The notes: generated from the sequence alone by a model not told the origin. A stretch of 64,000 nt of DNA from SAR116 cluster bacterium AG-313-A07 (GCA_003284265.1 QBVV01000004.1:1-64000), one strand, 5' to 3'; counted from the first letter of the stretch, positions 25,098 through 34,024 are shown. A program made the numbers and translations.

Positions 25098-26363
25098 TTA
25101 TTTTGCAAGTCTTAAACCAGAGAATTGCCAACGATCAGGGGGATAGAAAAAATTTCGATATGTTGGACGGATATGCGATTGGGGTGTAGCACATGATCCC
25201 CCCCTCAAAACCATTTGGCCCGACATAAATTTACCATTATATTCTCCCACTGCGCCTTTGGCTATTTTAAATCCATGGTATGGGATGAATGGACTTGCGG
25301 TCCACTCCCAGACATCGCCAAACATTTGATTTAAACCTATTTTGGTGGACGGTAGAGGATGGTAGGCGCAACTTTCTAAAAAGTTACCAGATATTTGACA
25401 TGTTTGCGCAGCATTTTCCCATTCTGCTTCAGTTGGAAGCCGACATCCGGCCCAGCGTGCATATGCGTCTGCCTCGAAATAACTAATATGGCAAACCGGT
25501 GTATTGAGATTGATTGGTCTTAGCCCACTTAAAGTAAACAGAACCCACTCATCCCCTTTTTGCTCCCAATACAGTGGGGCTTTCCAATTTGAGTTACAGC
25601 ATTCAGACCAACCATCCGACAACCAAAGTTCAGGTTTTTGGTATCCCCCGTCTCTTATAAATTCCATGTAATCCAAATTTGTAACTGGATGCGAGGCAAG
25701 CTTGTATGGCTCTAGCCATGTTTTATGTCGCGGACTCTCACAGTCGAATGCAAAGGTTTTTCCATCCGCACCAATTTGCGTTAAACCGCCATCAAAACGC
25801 ATCCATTCTCTCTCATGGTTGGGTGAAGCTTCCCAAGGTTCTGCTGCGTTATAGATTGGGTTTATTGGATTACAGCTCAAAGTATATTTTATATCTGTAA
25901 GTATTAACTCCTGGTGTTGCTGTTCGTGGTTTATTCCTAAGTCTAATAATCCTAATTTACCATCATCAAGGCCACGGTGGAGATAGGTGAGCATCGATTT
26001 ATTGATATGAGATCGATAGGCATATACCTCGTCGATTGAAGGTCGCGTCAGAAGGCCCCGCATGTCCCTTGCATGTCTTTCACCAATTTGTTCATAGTAG
26101 GAGTTGAACAGAAAATTAAAATCGGGATTAAACTCTTCGTAGTGTTTTAACTCAGGTTTGAGAATAAAAGTTTCAAAAAACCAAGTTGTATGGGCTAAGT
26201 GCCATTTTGTCGGGCTGGTGTAAGCAGTGGCTTGGACGCATTGATCCTCTGCACTAAGACCATTAGACAGAATTTCAGTTTGATTCCGCACATGCAAAAA
26301 TAAATTTTCTGTATCTCTATCTATACTTATTTTTTCGCTATTTTCTGCGACTGATAAAGGCAT
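25098..26363 (-). CDS. egtB: Ergothioneine biosynthesis sulfoxide synthase EgtB
   Basis: From ATG 26363 the product is about 421 residues (a TTG at 26381 opens the frame). An N-terminal DinB-like domain carries the iron ligands in HLAHTTWFFETF and HEQQHQELILTD; the C-terminal formylglycine-generating-enzyme-like domain has WLEPYKLASHPVTN, CRLPTEAEWENAA, QMFGDVWEWTASPF and the terminal RGGSCATP and FSGLRLAK. EgtB joins a sulfur donor to hercynine with oxygen. Together with egtD this covers the core pathway; no egtA, egtC or egtE is seen nearby, as is common in proteobacteria. Confidence 0.95.
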   Translation of the reverse strand: MPLSVAENSEKISIDRDTENLFLHVRNQTEILSNGLSAEDQCVQATAYTSPTKWHLAHTTWFFETFILKPELKHYEEFNPDFNFLFNSYYEQIGERHARDMRGLLTRPSIDEVYAYRSHINKSMLTYLHRGLDDGKLGLLDLGINHEQQHQELILTDIKYTLSCNPINPIYNAAEPWEASPNHEREWMRFDGGLTQIGADGKTFAFDCESPRHKTWLEPYKLASHPVTNLDYMEFIRDGGYQKPELWLSDGWSECCNSNWKAPLYWEQKGDEWVLFTLSGLRPINLNTPVCHISYFEADAYARWAGCRLPTEAEWENAAQTCQISGNFLESCAYHPLPSTKIGLNQMFGDVWEWTASPFIPYHGFKIAKGAVGEYNGKFMSGQMVLRGGSCATPQSHIRPTYRNFFYPPDRWQFSGLRLAK

Positions 26364-26458
26364 GCAAAATTCTCTGCTCAATTTCAGAAGGAATTAGCAT
26401 ACCAGCACCTAGATCGCCACCCTCGTTTTAAAGAAATTTGATTACCAAAGTAAATGTA

Positions 26459-27310
26459 TTAAACAACGCCCATAATCATTTCGGTTTGATCGTCTGGCAC
26501 GTAAAAATAAGACCCTGGTCTAAAGTCATATCCTAAATCTCCGAGAAGTCGACGTTGCCTCGGAGATGCGTGTTCAACAACTTCCGGGATATCTTTGAAG
26601 TCGTAGCACCGCATGAACATCTGGCAATAATTATACAGTAGGGTTTTGCGCGCTTTCCCAGAGTTATTTGCCGCGGGGCCGTGCCATAGCGCATGAGAAA
26701 ATATATAACAATCACCAGCTTTACCCGTTAGTTGAACGGCTCCTGGGGTATTGGGGCCAACTGGTGGGTCTTGATTGAACTGTATAGGCCTCATGTGGCT
26801 ACCCGGAAAGACCGTAAAGTTACCGCAATCAGGGCCCTCAACGTCGGAGAGTAAATACATCGCTTTCACGGCAATCGGTCGGCTGGTTTCCATTACCCGG
26901 ATTTCCCGTTGGCCCTCGCCTCCATCCGTGTGGGTATACCCAGGAAAACCATCACCAGATGCTCTAACAATGGCCTGGGACATGCTGAAAATGATATTGG
27001 GGCCCATTATATCGACGATTAGATCAAAGACCTCTTTTCTATCAATAAGCTCTATAAAGGCCTGGTTATATGAAAGAATATCTCTTCTATCCATAAACGC
27101 TTCCGTATTCTGGTCAGCACATTTATCTACCCAGCCATAATGCCCTCTTGGAAGCATGCCTGAAATCGGTTCCCATCCAGGTAGTGACCGAAAGTTATCT
27201 ATCTCATTTGAAAAAAAATCAATTTCTTCAGATTTAAGTGCACCCTCGATGCATAGATACCCATCCACAGCCCATTGGGTTCTCTGTTCAGCACTAAGTT
27301 TTTGCATCAT
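26459..27310 (-). CDS. PhyH-type 2-oxoglutarate Fe(II) dioxygenase (1 of 5)
   Basis: About 283 residues starting at ATG-ATG (27310/27307) just after AAGGGGAGAA; a longer frame to 27343 has no ribosome-binding site. Phytanoyl-CoA dioxygenase fold: N-terminal QWAVDGYLCIEGALKSEEI, iron ligands HTD within YTHTDGGEG, the distal His in HALWHGPAAN followed by an Arg for 2-oxoglutarate, and the typical NFTVFPGSH stretch. It hydroxylates or cleaves an unknown small molecule. It is the most divergent of the five PhyH proteins in this window. Monocistronic, 53 nt or more from egtB. Confidence 0.88.
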   Translation of the reverse strand: MMQKLSAEQRTQWAVDGYLCIEGALKSEEIDFFSNEIDNFRSLPGWEPISGMLPRGHYGWVDKCADQNTEAFMDRRDILSYNQAFIELIDRKEVFDLIVDIMGPNIIFSMSQAIVRASGDGFPGYTHTDGGEGQREIRVMETSRPIAVKAMYLLSDVEGPDCGNFTVFPGSHMRPIQFNQDPPVGPNTPGAVQLTGKAGDCYIFSHALWHGPAANNSGKARKTLLYNYCQMFMRCYDFKDIPEVVEHASPRQRRLLGDLGYDFRPGSYFYVPDDQTEMIMGVV

Positions 27311-27582
27311 TTCTCCCCTTTTGCAAAAAAAACCGAAAGCCAAGATCCGTATATACTCTAAATTTTATAATTTACGGTGATCCAAAAAACTGGATTTTGC
27401 AAGAAAGCAGAGCCTATTTTCTTCATATTTCACAATTGTGTAATAGATACAATTTTTAATTGCCGATGTGATTTTAATACGCGGTTGATGGTTAGTTCTT
27501 TTATATTAATGCTGTTTGGTGGACTATTATACAATCCATTTAAGCCTCAGGCTGGAGTATCAAACTGCGGAGAAAAATTAGT
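27311..27582. other. 272-nt divergent promoter region between two PhyH genes
   Basis: An AT-rich gap between two divergent dioxygenase genes. I see no gene with coding character, no tRNA and no strong dyad. The rightward gene has GCGGAG before its ATG. Presumed back-to-back promoters. Confidence 0.45.
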
Positions 27583-28467
27583 ATGGAAGCCACCAAAATA
27601 TTGCAGACCCCGCCGAGGGCCTTAATGCAAAGCAAGCGAGAAGAATATTTCGAAAAAGGTTTTGTTACTCTGGAAAATATTATCCCTGCAGACTGGATAA
27701 CTCGGCTTTCTATTTGTTCTGATAGACTATTGGAGGAGAGCCGTGGTATTGACGAGTCGAATGATGTGTTCGATTTGGGCCCAAAACATAATCACAGATC
27801 GCCACATGTTCGAAGATTGAAGGCGCTCGTCGATCGCGATCCGGTTTATTGGGAATTTGCTTCCGAGTCGTTACTGGGAGATATAGCGGCCGATTTAGTA
27901 GGGCCTGATGTTAAATTTCATAGTTCAAAATTAAATTATAAATGGCCAGGTCATGGGGAGATCGTAAAGTGGCACCAGGATATTCCTGCCTGGCCCCACA
28001 CCAACTACAGTCTTGTTACACTCGGTGTATATCTGGAAGATGTGACAGAGATAAAAGGCCCTCTTATTTCGATCCCCAAAAGCCATGACGGACCACTTTT
28101 TTTTCATACCGACAATAATGGCAAATGGAGCGGTACCATTCATGAAAATGATATGGAGGCTGTGGATCAGAATAGTGCCGAAAAAATGATTGGTCCAGCG
28201 GGCAGCGTTGTAGCGATAAACTGTAGGACAATTCATAGCTCGGCCGAGAATTTGTCTGAGCGGGTTCGGCCCGTAGCATTATTTGTTTACAGTTCAGCTG
28301 ACGCGTTTGCCTGGATGCCCCAGCCGACCCCAACATCTAAAACAGGACAAATCATCCGCGGGTCACCAGCACGAATTGCGCACCTGGATCCTAGGCCGTG
28401 TCCGGTGCCTCCAAATTGGGAAAAAGAGGGTTATAATTCGATCTTTTCGGCTCAAAAAATGGGTTAA
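27583..28467 (+). CDS. PhyH-type 2-oxoglutarate Fe(II) dioxygenase (2 of 5)
   Basis: The 294-residue protein has YFEKGFVTLENIIPADWI at the N-terminus, the iron motif HQD in VKWHQDIPAWPHTNYS, a distal His in CRTIHSSAEN with a following Arg, and the C-terminal signature GYNSIFSAQ. It is a clear paralogue of the 31010-31909 gene: both share SKLN(Y/F)KW, VKWHQDIP, PHTNYS, the Arg-Pro region after the distal His, and the same C-terminal end. The substrate is unknown. It is followed 57 nt later by the LDH2-type dehydrogenase, which suggests a shared pathway. Confidence 0.9.
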   Translation: MEATKILQTPPRALMQSKREEYFEKGFVTLENIIPADWITRLSICSDRLLEESRGIDESNDVFDLGPKHNHRSPHVRRLKALVDRDPVYWEFASESLLGDIAADLVGPDVKFHSSKLNYKWPGHGEIVKWHQDIPAWPHTNYSLVTLGVYLEDVTEIKGPLISIPKSHDGPLFFHTDNNGKWSGTIHENDMEAVDQNSAEKMIGPAGSVVAINCRTIHSSAENLSERVRPVALFVYSSADAFAWMPQPTPTSKTGQIIRGSPARIAHLDPRPCPVPPNWEKEGYNSIFSAQKMG

Positions 28468-28524
28468 AATGACAATGTAATTTTGCTTTTAATCACTTCT
28501 TAAATTAGTCACAAAGGAGACCGC

Positions 28525-29508
28525 ATGAAGTTATCAATCGAAGATGCTCTGAATTTAGTCGTGGAGGTTATGAAAAAATATGGCCACAATGAAGAATATG
28601 CAAAGATAATAGGTGACCATATCATAGATTGTGAATTACGTGGATTAGCCTATGGCGGTTTAGCTAGAATTGTAAGTATTACAGAAAGATTGGATCGAAC
28701 AGAAACTCCGGAGAGGTTAGTTGAGACAATTCATGAAACCCCAGTATCTGCCAGACTGAATGGGCACGACAATTTAGGCTACGTGGTCGCCTTAAAAGCA
28801 ACAGAAATAGCTATCGAAAAAGCAAGCGTGTCGGGAATATCTTTAGTGGGTGCCAATGAGACATGGTATACTGGAATGCTATCGTACTTTGCAGAAATTG
28901 CAGCCGCACGAGGAATGATCACTATTATTGCCTCCAATGCCACTCCATGGGTGGCGCCTCACGGGGCGGTTGATGGAAGGTTTGGAACCAATCCTATTTG
29001 TTTTGGTTTTCCGAGTGAGGGAGACCCAGTGATCTGGGATATTGGAACTTCTTCTATTATGCATGCCGAAGTAATGTTAGCTCGTCGTCTTGGGAAGGAA
29101 ATTGGAGATGGACTAGCCTTTGATGCTGCGGGTAATCCTACCCAAGACCCGGAAGCAGCATTGGGAGGAGCTTTTACACCATGGGGAGGACACAAAGGTG
29201 CAGGACTTGGAATGATCGTACAAATGCTGGGTATATTGGCAGGTTCGCCCGTCGAGCCTCCAGACTTGGCGAGGTTTGGTTTTCTAATCATTACGCTGAA
29301 ACCTGATCTATTAATGCCTGAACCTGAATATAAGCGCAAGGTAGCCGCATATGCAGAATATGTTCGAAGTGCTCGACCCGTTAGTGGCGGTCAGGCGGTC
29401 AGGATGCCTTTTGAACGGTCGGCACGAGTTCGTCGTCAAAGATTAGAGGAAAACGAGATAGAGGTTAGTGATCTGGTTTATAAAAGATTAAATAACATAA
29501 TTAATTAA
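28525..29508 (+). CDS. LDH2/malate dehydrogenase-type NAD(P)-dependent oxidoreductase
   Basis: The 327-residue protein belongs to the family that reduces 2-oxoacids or oxidises 2-hydroxyacids (malate, ureidoglycolate, diketogulonate). Family marks: the substrate loop CELRGLAYGGLARI, NLGYVVALKATEIAIEKA, APHGAVDGRFGTNPICFG and PWGGHKGAGLGMIVQML. The usual catalytic His of the RG-x3-SHG motif is replaced: here the matching sequence reads AYGG. It is therefore a variant whose chemistry may differ. A good AAAGGAGA ribosome-binding site precedes the ATG. The stop codon lies inside a (AATT)7 array. Confidence 0.87.
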   Translation: MKLSIEDALNLVVEVMKKYGHNEEYAKIIGDHIIDCELRGLAYGGLARIVSITERLDRTETPERLVETIHETPVSARLNGHDNLGYVVALKATEIAIEKASVSGISLVGANETWYTGMLSYFAEIAAARGMITIIASNATPWVAPHGAVDGRFGTNPICFGFPSEGDPVIWDIGTSSIMHAEVMLARRLGKEIGDGLAFDAAGNPTQDPEAALGGAFTPWGGHKGAGLGMIVQMLGILAGSPVEPPDLARFGFLIITLKPDLLMPEPEYKRKVAAYAEYVRSARPVSGGQAVRMPFERSARVRRQRLEENEIEVSDLVYKRLNNIIN

Positions 29509-29526
29509 TTAATTAATTAATTAATT
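29499..29526. repeat. Perfect tetranucleotide array (AATT)7
   Basis: Seven uninterrupted AATT copies cover the last codons and stop of the LDH2-type gene and run 18 nt into the gap. All three frames through the array contain TAA, so length changes cannot extend the protein. Confidence 0.95.
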
Positions 29527-29553
29527 ATGAACATTGAAGGCTTATATTTAAAC

Positions 29554-29582
29554 GCTGATGCAATTTTACGAGTTGCATCAGC
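29554..29582. terminator. Perfect 10-bp hairpin between LDH2-type and MaoC genes
   Basis: GCTGATGCAA (29554-29563) and TTGCATCAGC (29573-29582) are exact inverted copies around a 9-nt loop. No T-run follows, so it is either a factor-assisted terminator, an mRNA-stabilising stem or an operator. It is the only structured element in the 134-nt gap. Confidence 0.5.
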
Positions 29583-29642
29583 TACACTATTATTTAATAG
29601 AAAACAGACTGAAACACCCAAAATTAAACTGAGGATTTATAA

Positions 29643-30095
29643 ATGACAGGACTTTATTACGAACAATTTGATATAGGAATGGAGTTTAAGCATTCTTTAA
29701 CACGAACCGTCACCGAGTCGGATAATCTGCTGTTTTGCGCCATGACACATAATCCACAACCGCTTCATCTGGATGAGGAATTTTGTAAAGGTACGGAATA
29801 TGGCCAACGTATTGTTAATAGCCTTTTCACTTTGGGATTAGTGATCGGGGTTTCGGTTGGCGATACTACTTTAGGCACCACTCTGGGTAATTTGGGTATG
29901 ACTGATACGCGGTTTGCAAATCCCGTTTTCCATGGAGACACAATAAGGTCTGTTACAAAAGTAAGAGAGAAGCGAGAGTCAAAATCGCGACCGAATGCGG
30001 GATTGGTAATTTTCGAGCATTACGGATTCAATCAGCGTGACGAAGAGGTGGCTTTTTGTGTGCGTACAGCATTTATGATGAAGACGCCGTTATGA
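29643..30095 (+). CDS. MaoC-family (hotdog) enoyl/mesaconyl-CoA hydratase
   Basis: This 150-residue hotdog protein has the MaoC signature NPQPLHLDEEFCKGTEYGQ with catalytic Asp/His region, and FANPVFHGDTI in the second half. Members hydrate 2-enoyl- or mesaconyl-CoA. It overlaps the next gene, a CitE-type lyase, by ATGA; the hydratase-lyase pairing is typical of modules that form and split hydroxyacyl-CoA thioesters such as citramalyl- or methylmalyl-CoA. The exact substrate is not shown. Confidence 0.85.
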   Translation: MTGLYYEQFDIGMEFKHSLTRTVTESDNLLFCAMTHNPQPLHLDEEFCKGTEYGQRIVNSLFTLGLVIGVSVGDTTLGTTLGNLGMTDTRFANPVFHGDTIRSVTKVREKRESKSRPNAGLVIFEHYGFNQRDEEVAFCVRTAFMMKTPL

Positions 30096-30991
30096 TTATA
30101 AGGTCATGGTTATTTGTACCCGGAGATTCTGAGCGTAAGCTGGAGAAAGCCCGAGATAATCCAGCAGATGCTTTGATATTGGATTTAGAAGATTCAGTTT
30201 CGGATGATCGGCAAGAATTGGCGCGGCAGATGGTACGGGATTATCTAATCGATCGTGGAGATAGATCGCGCCAGCAACTCTGGGTTCGCATTAATCCGTT
30301 GGACACCGAATTATCCTTGCCGGATTTAGCAGCAATTATGCCAGGGGCTCCAGACGGAATTTGTTTGCCAAAAGTTTACTCAGCAGCGGATGTAAATACA
30401 CTGGCCAATTATCTTTCCGCATTGGAAGCACGAGAGGGCTTGGAGCAAGGTTCTACAAAAATACTTGTAGTGGCAACCGAAACAGCAGCTTCTATTTTGA
30501 GTTTTCATACTTATTTGGAAGGTGTAACGGACCGTATGACTGCTATCACGTGGGGTGCGGAGGATTTATCTGCATCACTGGGGGCTAGTGATAATATGCA
30601 TCCAACTTCTGGGGGCTATGATGATCCATACCTTTTGGCCAAATCACTATGTCTGGCGGCAGCAAGAGCGGTAGATGTTCAACCCGTTGGGGTGGTTTAT
30701 GTAAATTATAAAGATATGGATGGCTTAGAGACCGATTGTTATAATGACCGGAAATCAGGTTTTATCGGGAAAATAGCGATCCATCCCGCACAATCATCTG
30801 TGATAAATAAGACATTTACACCTTCCGAAGATGAAATAACTTACGCAAAAAAAGTTGTAGCAGTGTTTGAAGAAAACCCAGGCCTCGGTGTTGTTGGTTT
30901 AGAGGGGAAAATGCTCGACATGCCCCACCTGAAACAGGCACGCAATATACTCTCGACTGCAGCAGAAATTGCCCAACGTGATAAGTTATAG
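30092..30991 (+). CDS. CitE-like CoA-ester lyase (HpcH/HpaI aldolase family)
   Basis: From ATG 30092, which overlaps the MaoC stop, the product has 299 residues. CitE/malyl-CoA lyase motifs are clear: RSWLFVPGDSERKLEKA, ALILDLEDSV, WVRINPLDT, GICLPKV, VVATETA, WGAEDLSASLGA with metal ligands, and SGFIGKIAIHPAQ. These enzymes split (S)-citramalyl-, beta-methylmalyl- or malyl-CoA by a metal-dependent retro-aldol. The frame also opens at 30056 but that would overlap the MaoC gene by 40 nt. Convergent with the PhyH gene at 31010. Confidence 0.92.
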   Translation: MIIRSWLFVPGDSERKLEKARDNPADALILDLEDSVSDDRQELARQMVRDYLIDRGDRSRQQLWVRINPLDTELSLPDLAAIMPGAPDGICLPKVYSAADVNTLANYLSALEAREGLEQGSTKILVVATETAASILSFHTYLEGVTDRMTAITWGAEDLSASLGASDNMHPTSGGYDDPYLLAKSLCLAAARAVDVQPVGVVYVNYKDMDGLETDCYNDRKSGFIGKIAIHPAQSSVINKTFTPSEDEITYAKKVVAVFEENPGLGVVGLEGKMLDMPHLKQARNILSTAAEIAQRDKL

Positions 30992-31009
30992 ATGCGAGCA
31001 AATAGCGGC

Positions 31010-31909
31010 TTAGACGGTCGCCGTTTCTCCTTCCTCCTGTTGGGCAGAGAAAATAGAATCATACCCTCCGGACCAGTCAGGAGGAAGCGGGCACGGATCT
31101 GAGTCAAACTCGGCGTAGCGCGCCGGGCGTCCTCGAACCAAATTCAGTGCCTGTTTGCAGGGTGCAGGATGAGCCGTAACTGTTAAGGCATCTGCTGCTG
31201 AATATGCATTGATTAATAAGGGTCTCGATCTACTCGAATTATTTGGCATGGAAGCGTGAACTGTCCGGCAATGATGAATGGTGATCGTTCCGGCTTTGCC
31301 TTTCATCCATCCAGTTTTACCCACTGGAAGTTTGGCGGCGTCTTTATCTTGCATTGCTCCTACCCATTCGTCTTTTTCATTATAATGGCTATAAATAGGA
31401 CCATTCTGACTTCCTGGAATCGCTCCCATCGGTCCCATTTCATCATCAACATCACTCATATACAGACCAATGGCTAGGACTGAGTAATTAGTGTGGGGAT
31501 AAAATGGGATATCTTGGTGCCACTTTACTTCTTCTCCGCCCCCTGACCATTTAAAGTTTAATTTGGAATGGTGAAAGATAACATCAGGTCCAAGTAGATC
31601 TTCGGCCACGTCGACGATGGGGCCCTTGCTGGCAAATTCCCAATATGCTTCGTGATGTGACACTGGGCTTGTTAGTCTGCGGAGCCGCGGATTATCGTAT
31701 TTATGGCCTGCATCTAAATCAAACTTCGAATCTGATTTTTTATAAGTGCGGCTTTCGTCGATAAATTCATTTGTCACTTTCCATAAACGGTCTAACCACT
31801 CGTCGCTTATAAACTTTTCCAGTACAAGGTAACCATCTTTGAAATAAGAATTGCGTTGTGCGTCTGACAAGACTTTGGGTTGATGGGAGAGTATTTTCTC
31901 AATTTTCAT
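31010..31909 (-). CDS. PhyH-type 2-oxoglutarate Fe(II) dioxygenase (3 of 5)
   Basis: The 299-residue protein is the close paralogue of 27583-28467. Motifs: YFKDGYLVLEKFISDEWL, iron ligands HQD in VKWHQDIPFYPHTNYS, distal His in CRTVHASMPN, Arg of SRSRPL for 2-oxoglutarate, and the C-terminal GYDSIFSAQ. AGGAGAAAAC precedes the ATG at good distance. It lies convergent to the CitE gene and upstream (in its own direction) follows the next PhyH gene by 109 nt, so the two may be co-transcribed. Confidence 0.9.
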   Translation of the reverse strand: MKIEKILSHQPKVLSDAQRNSYFKDGYLVLEKFISDEWLDRLWKVTNEFIDESRTYKKSDSKFDLDAGHKYDNPRLRRLTSPVSHHEAYWEFASKGPIVDVAEDLLGPDVIFHHSKLNFKWSGGGEEVKWHQDIPFYPHTNYSVLAIGLYMSDVDDEMGPMGAIPGSQNGPIYSHYNEKDEWVGAMQDKDAAKLPVGKTGWMKGKAGTITIHHCRTVHASMPNNSSRSRPLLINAYSAADALTVTAHPAPCKQALNLVRGRPARYAEFDSDPCPLPPDWSGGYDSIFSAQQEEGETATV

Positions 31910-32018
31910 AGTTTTCTCCTATTTATTCATAATCACTCAACTGTCATAACGGTTAAAGACTTAAGTAAAAGGCATCAGTGAAATGACCTGAAAGCTTAGA
32001 CGGTGTTCATACAATAAC

Positions 32019-32852
32019 TCAAGGCCTAAATTCATCTTTTTCAGTGCCTTCATAGTAAGTTGCTATCTGTCTTTCCGTTGCATCTTTGTGTGCTGCTAAA
32101 GCTTCGAATGACAGATCATCGGCTGGTTCTGATTCTAAATCAAAGTTAGAATACGTATCAGTCCCCCGAACTAACATCGCGGAATCTCGTATTTTTATTT
32201 GCTTAACGTATGTCGGAATATATCTGATAGCCAGTCCTATGCGTCGGTAGGTTGTGGTGTTTGGTGCGGACCCGTGTGCGGCTCGGATATGGTGTAGGGA
32301 TATTTCTCCTGCTTTGAGAGGGGCGTAGACACCATCATCTTCATTTATATCTATAGAGATTTCTTGTCCCCTAGTAAGTAAGTTATCACTATTAAATGTA
32401 TCAGTATGTTCTATTTGTTCCCATTTGTGGCTGCCCAATAAAAATTTCATGGCGCCGCTTTCTACTGGTGCGTCAGACATAGCAAACCAAGCAGTAACAA
32501 CATCTGCTGGTTCTAACCCCCAATATGTTGAGTCCTGATGCCAAGAGACAAAACTGGGATCATGTGCTTCCTTAATAAAAAAATTTGTTGTCCAGCACAT
32601 TATATTGGGACCAATTAAATCTTCTACAGCATCTAATATTTTTGGATTTCGAATTATTTCATTTGCCCAAGTGAATAAAAGATGCACCTTATGCCGCCAT
32701 TCCTTTTGGATGGGACCGCCACTATCCCTCTCGTATTGTTCTAGTCTGGTTTGTAATTCACCTGCTTCTTTCTCGGTCATGACTTTGATTGGAAAAAGAA
32801 GCCCATCGTTTTGGTATGTGGCGATCTGTTCCTTAGTAAGAAGTTTGGGCAT
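32019..32852 (-). CDS. PhyH-type 2-oxoglutarate Fe(II) dioxygenase (4 of 5)
   Basis: The 277-residue protein starts TKEQIATYQNDGLLFPIKVM, then shows iron ligands HQD in VSWHQDSTYWGLEP, distal His in RAAHGSAPNT and Arg in TYRRIGLAIRYIP. This form, with WHQDSTYWGL and the conserved AHGS-PN loop, resembles PhyH proteins acting on polar small molecules rather than acyl-CoA; the substrate stays unknown. Ribosome-binding GAGG is present before the ATG. It is divergent from the redoxin-oxygenase fusion gene. Confidence 0.9.
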   Translation of the reverse strand: MPKLLTKEQIATYQNDGLLFPIKVMTEKEAGELQTRLEQYERDSGGPIQKEWRHKVHLLFTWANEIIRNPKILDAVEDLIGPNIMCWTTNFFIKEAHDPSFVSWHQDSTYWGLEPADVVTAWFAMSDAPVESGAMKFLLGSHKWEQIEHTDTFNSDNLLTRGQEISIDINEDDGVYAPLKAGEISLHHIRAAHGSAPNTTTYRRIGLAIRYIPTYVKQIKIRDSAMLVRGTDTYSNFDLESEPADDLSFEALAAHKDATERQIATYYEGTEKDEFRP

Positions 32853-33028
32853 TCAACCATCCTCATTTAATTTAAAACAATTCTGACACCTTAAATTAGT
32901 GTATATTGTATCTATTTTTTATAGACAGTTTTTTATTAAATGCGGATAAAATTAAGCTTGGTTTTAGGATTTTTGCTTAAATTAATATATCGTTGATATA
33001 ATTAAGATTAATAAAGGTATGCTAGGTT

Positions 33029-34024
33029 ATGTCATTAAGGATAGGCGATAGAATTCCAAACTTTCAATTACCATCCAAAGATGGTCTAAAACGAATTTTT
33101 TATTTCGAGTTAAATGGCGGTGTAATTATTTTATTGGTCGCTCGCGGGCCGGCAGCAGCTATTAATGATTGTTTTACTGAACTCCGTTCGTGTATGGAAG
33201 TGATCAATGGCTTTGGAGGTCAGGTTTTTGGTGTAACCGACAATATTTCTAAAGTTAAAGAAAACTTATCATCCTCTATAATATTTGAAGACAAAGAGGG
33301 GAGATTGAGTGATTTATTATTATCCGGCTCAGATGCGAAAAACCATAACTTGAAATTACTGGTACTTGATCCCAATCAAAGGGTTCTAGTGCAATTCCCA
33401 ATAAGTGACCCCAAACAAGATATACATGCCTCTATTAACGCGTTAAAGCGTCTTCTTGATGCGCCGCAACCCTCTGCCACAACTCTTCAATACGGAGCAC
33501 CTGCGTTATTGATGAACAACCTCATAGATCTAGACCTTTGCAGTCGTCTTATAAAAAATTGGAAAAAAGATCATCAAGAAGGTCAGGTAAATGATGGAAA
33601 AAGTAACGCTCCTGACGCATCTATAAAAAAAAATAGAGAGCATGTTGTAAGAAACCCGGACTTGTTTCGCGAGATAGCAAGTACAATTGGCCCCAGAATT
33701 GCGCCAGAATTAGAAAAAGCGTTCAATTTTGAACAACGCCTGAGATTTGAAGCTTTCACTGTATTATCGTATTCGGATGATAGGGAAGATTTTTTTGCTC
33801 CACATAGGGATAATCTCCGTCAAACGCAAAAACGAAGGTTTGCGATGTCATTGAACCTCAATGAGGGATATGAGGGAGGAGAGTTATGGTTTCCAGAATA
33901 TGGCAAACACAAATATCTTCCGGCTGCAGGAGCCGGTGTAATTTTTTCCTGTAGCTTACTGCATGAAGCTCTTCCCGTAACTAAAGGTCAGCGTTGGGTG
34001 ATGGTGACCTTTATGTGTGATTAA
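33029..34024 (+). CDS. Redoxin domain fused to prolyl-4-hydroxylase-like dioxygenase
   Basis: The 331-residue protein has two parts. Residues 1-150 resemble the AhpC/TSA peroxiredoxin fold (IGDRIPNFQLPSKDG, then VIILLVARGPAAAINDCFTEL, with Cys48 at the peroxidatic position but Ile in place of the usual Thr three residues before). Residues about 160-331 are a 2-oxoglutarate Fe(II) oxygenase of P4H type: ligands His259 and Asp261 (PHRDN), His312 (SLLHEALPV) and Lys319/Arg322 for 2-oxoglutarate. The same two-part layout occurs in other bacterial proteins of unknown function. The gene end overlaps the convergent ThDP enzyme gene by 4 nt. Confidence 0.8.
   Translation: MSLRIGDRIPNFQLPSKDGLKRIFYFELNGGVIILLVARGPAAAINDCFTELRSCMEVINGFGGQVFGVTDNISKVKENLSSSIIFEDKEGRLSDLLLSGSDAKNHNLKLLVLDPNQRVLVQFPISDPKQDIHASINALKRLLDAPQPSATTLQYGAPALLMNNLIDLDLCSRLIKNWKKDHQEGQVNDGKSNAPDASIKKNREHVVRNPDLFREIASTIGPRIAPELEKAFNFEQRLRFEAFTVLSYSDDREDFFAPHRDNLRQTQKRRFAMSLNLNEGYEGGELWFPEYGKHKYLPAAGAGVIFSCSLLHEALPVTKGQRWVMVTFMCD

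Noticed and set aside
29499-29526. AATT array as a phase-variation switch
   Set aside because: All reading frames through the repeat contain TAA, so changes in copy number would not alter the protein.
32986-33000. TATATC-GTT-GATATA dyad upstream of the redoxin-dioxygenase gene
   Set aside because: It is very AT-rich and short; chance occurrence is likely in this gap.
33029-33480. Redoxin domain entirely lacking its peroxidatic Cys
   Set aside because: On closer alignment Cys48 falls at the expected place; only the preceding Thr is missing.
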